Source of the DNA: an uncultured Flavobacteriales bacterium
Lineage (GTDB): Bacteria > Bacteroidota > Bacteroidia > Flavobacteriales > Crocinitomicaceae
Assembly: GCA_946478775.1 (NCBI GenBank)
Contig: CAMLDR010000122.1
Location: 1 to 12,999, forward strand
Direction of reading: 5' to 3'
Length of the DNA stretch: 12,999 bases
Shown: piece after piece, positions 12,937 to 12,999 of the stretch
How the letters are laid out: each line of letters starts with the position of its first letter
Numbering within the stretch: position 1 is the first letter of the stretch
Notes under the pieces: model-generated
Seen by the model: the letters and a program-made list of their open reading frames with translations, nothing else
The model's database searches: none
Told to the model about the DNA's origin: nothing
Program-made: the position numbers and the translations under genes

Positions 12937-12999
12937 TGCAGGTCTTTTTAGTCATAGCAGCCATTTCCGCAGCCATTTTCTATTTGGGCCGCCGGTTTT
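12936..12999 (+). CDS. Start of a small membrane protein gene, probably FeoB-associated (partial)
   Basis: ATG at 12936 overlaps the feoB stop by one base. The 21 visible codons read MQVFLVIAAISAAIFYLGRR plus F, a single membrane span followed by basic residues. In this position Bacteroidota and Firmicutes commonly carry a 40-70 residue FeoB-associated protein with a cysteine-rich tail; that tail would be beyond the right edge, so the assignment rests on context and the N-terminal span alone. Confidence 0.6.
   Translation, partial: MQVFLVIAAISAAIFYLGRRF

Overview
The window is chromosomal DNA from a member of the Bacteroidota, most likely Flavobacteriales and possibly a Fluviicola/Crocinitomicaceae-type organism (family level is inference). 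Four things point there: a type IX secretion sorting tail on one protein; promoters of the form TTTG, about 19-20 bases, TAnnTTTG instead of sigma-70 sites; almost no Shine-Dalgarno sequences; and intergenic repeats of the '...gcagag / ccccctttgaaggggg' kind that I associate with this phylum. Most genes are roughly 40-48% GC by eye; one gene (1652-2353) is near 30%.

Layout, left to right. The minus strand of 1-1420 encodes about two thirds of methionyl-tRNA synthetase (C-terminal part off the left edge). A repeat-bearing divergent intergenic region follows, then an AT-rich plus-strand gene for an exported or membrane protein of unknown function. From 2480 to 6392 lies a run of small plus-strand genes: a VOC (glyoxalase/bleomycin-resistance fold) protein directly abutting a two-TM protein; two tandem paralogous lipoproteins; another two-TM protein; a second VOC protein; and a Crp/Fnr-type regulator. 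The two lipoproteins look like the periplasmic P1 region of Bacteroidota SecDF cut free of its membrane channel and given a lipid anchor. They are the least ordinary thing here. From 6462 to 8799 come an exported protein of unknown function, a hairpin, and a 528-residue secreted T9SS cargo protein.

The right part is housekeeping. xseA and xseB encode the two subunits of exodeoxyribonuclease VII and are separated by 237 bases of repeat-like DNA. A feoA-feoB ferrous iron uptake operon follows, its start and stop codons overlapping by one base, with the first 21 codons of a third operon gene, probably a small FeoB-associated membrane protein, at the right edge.

I see no tRNA, rRNA, CRISPR array, transposase, integrase or phage gene. 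The most useful observations are the free-standing SecDF-P1-like lipoprotein pair, the identical 4-base gap between a -7-like box and the start codon at metG, xseA and xseB (suggesting leaderless transcripts), and the dispersed repeat islands.
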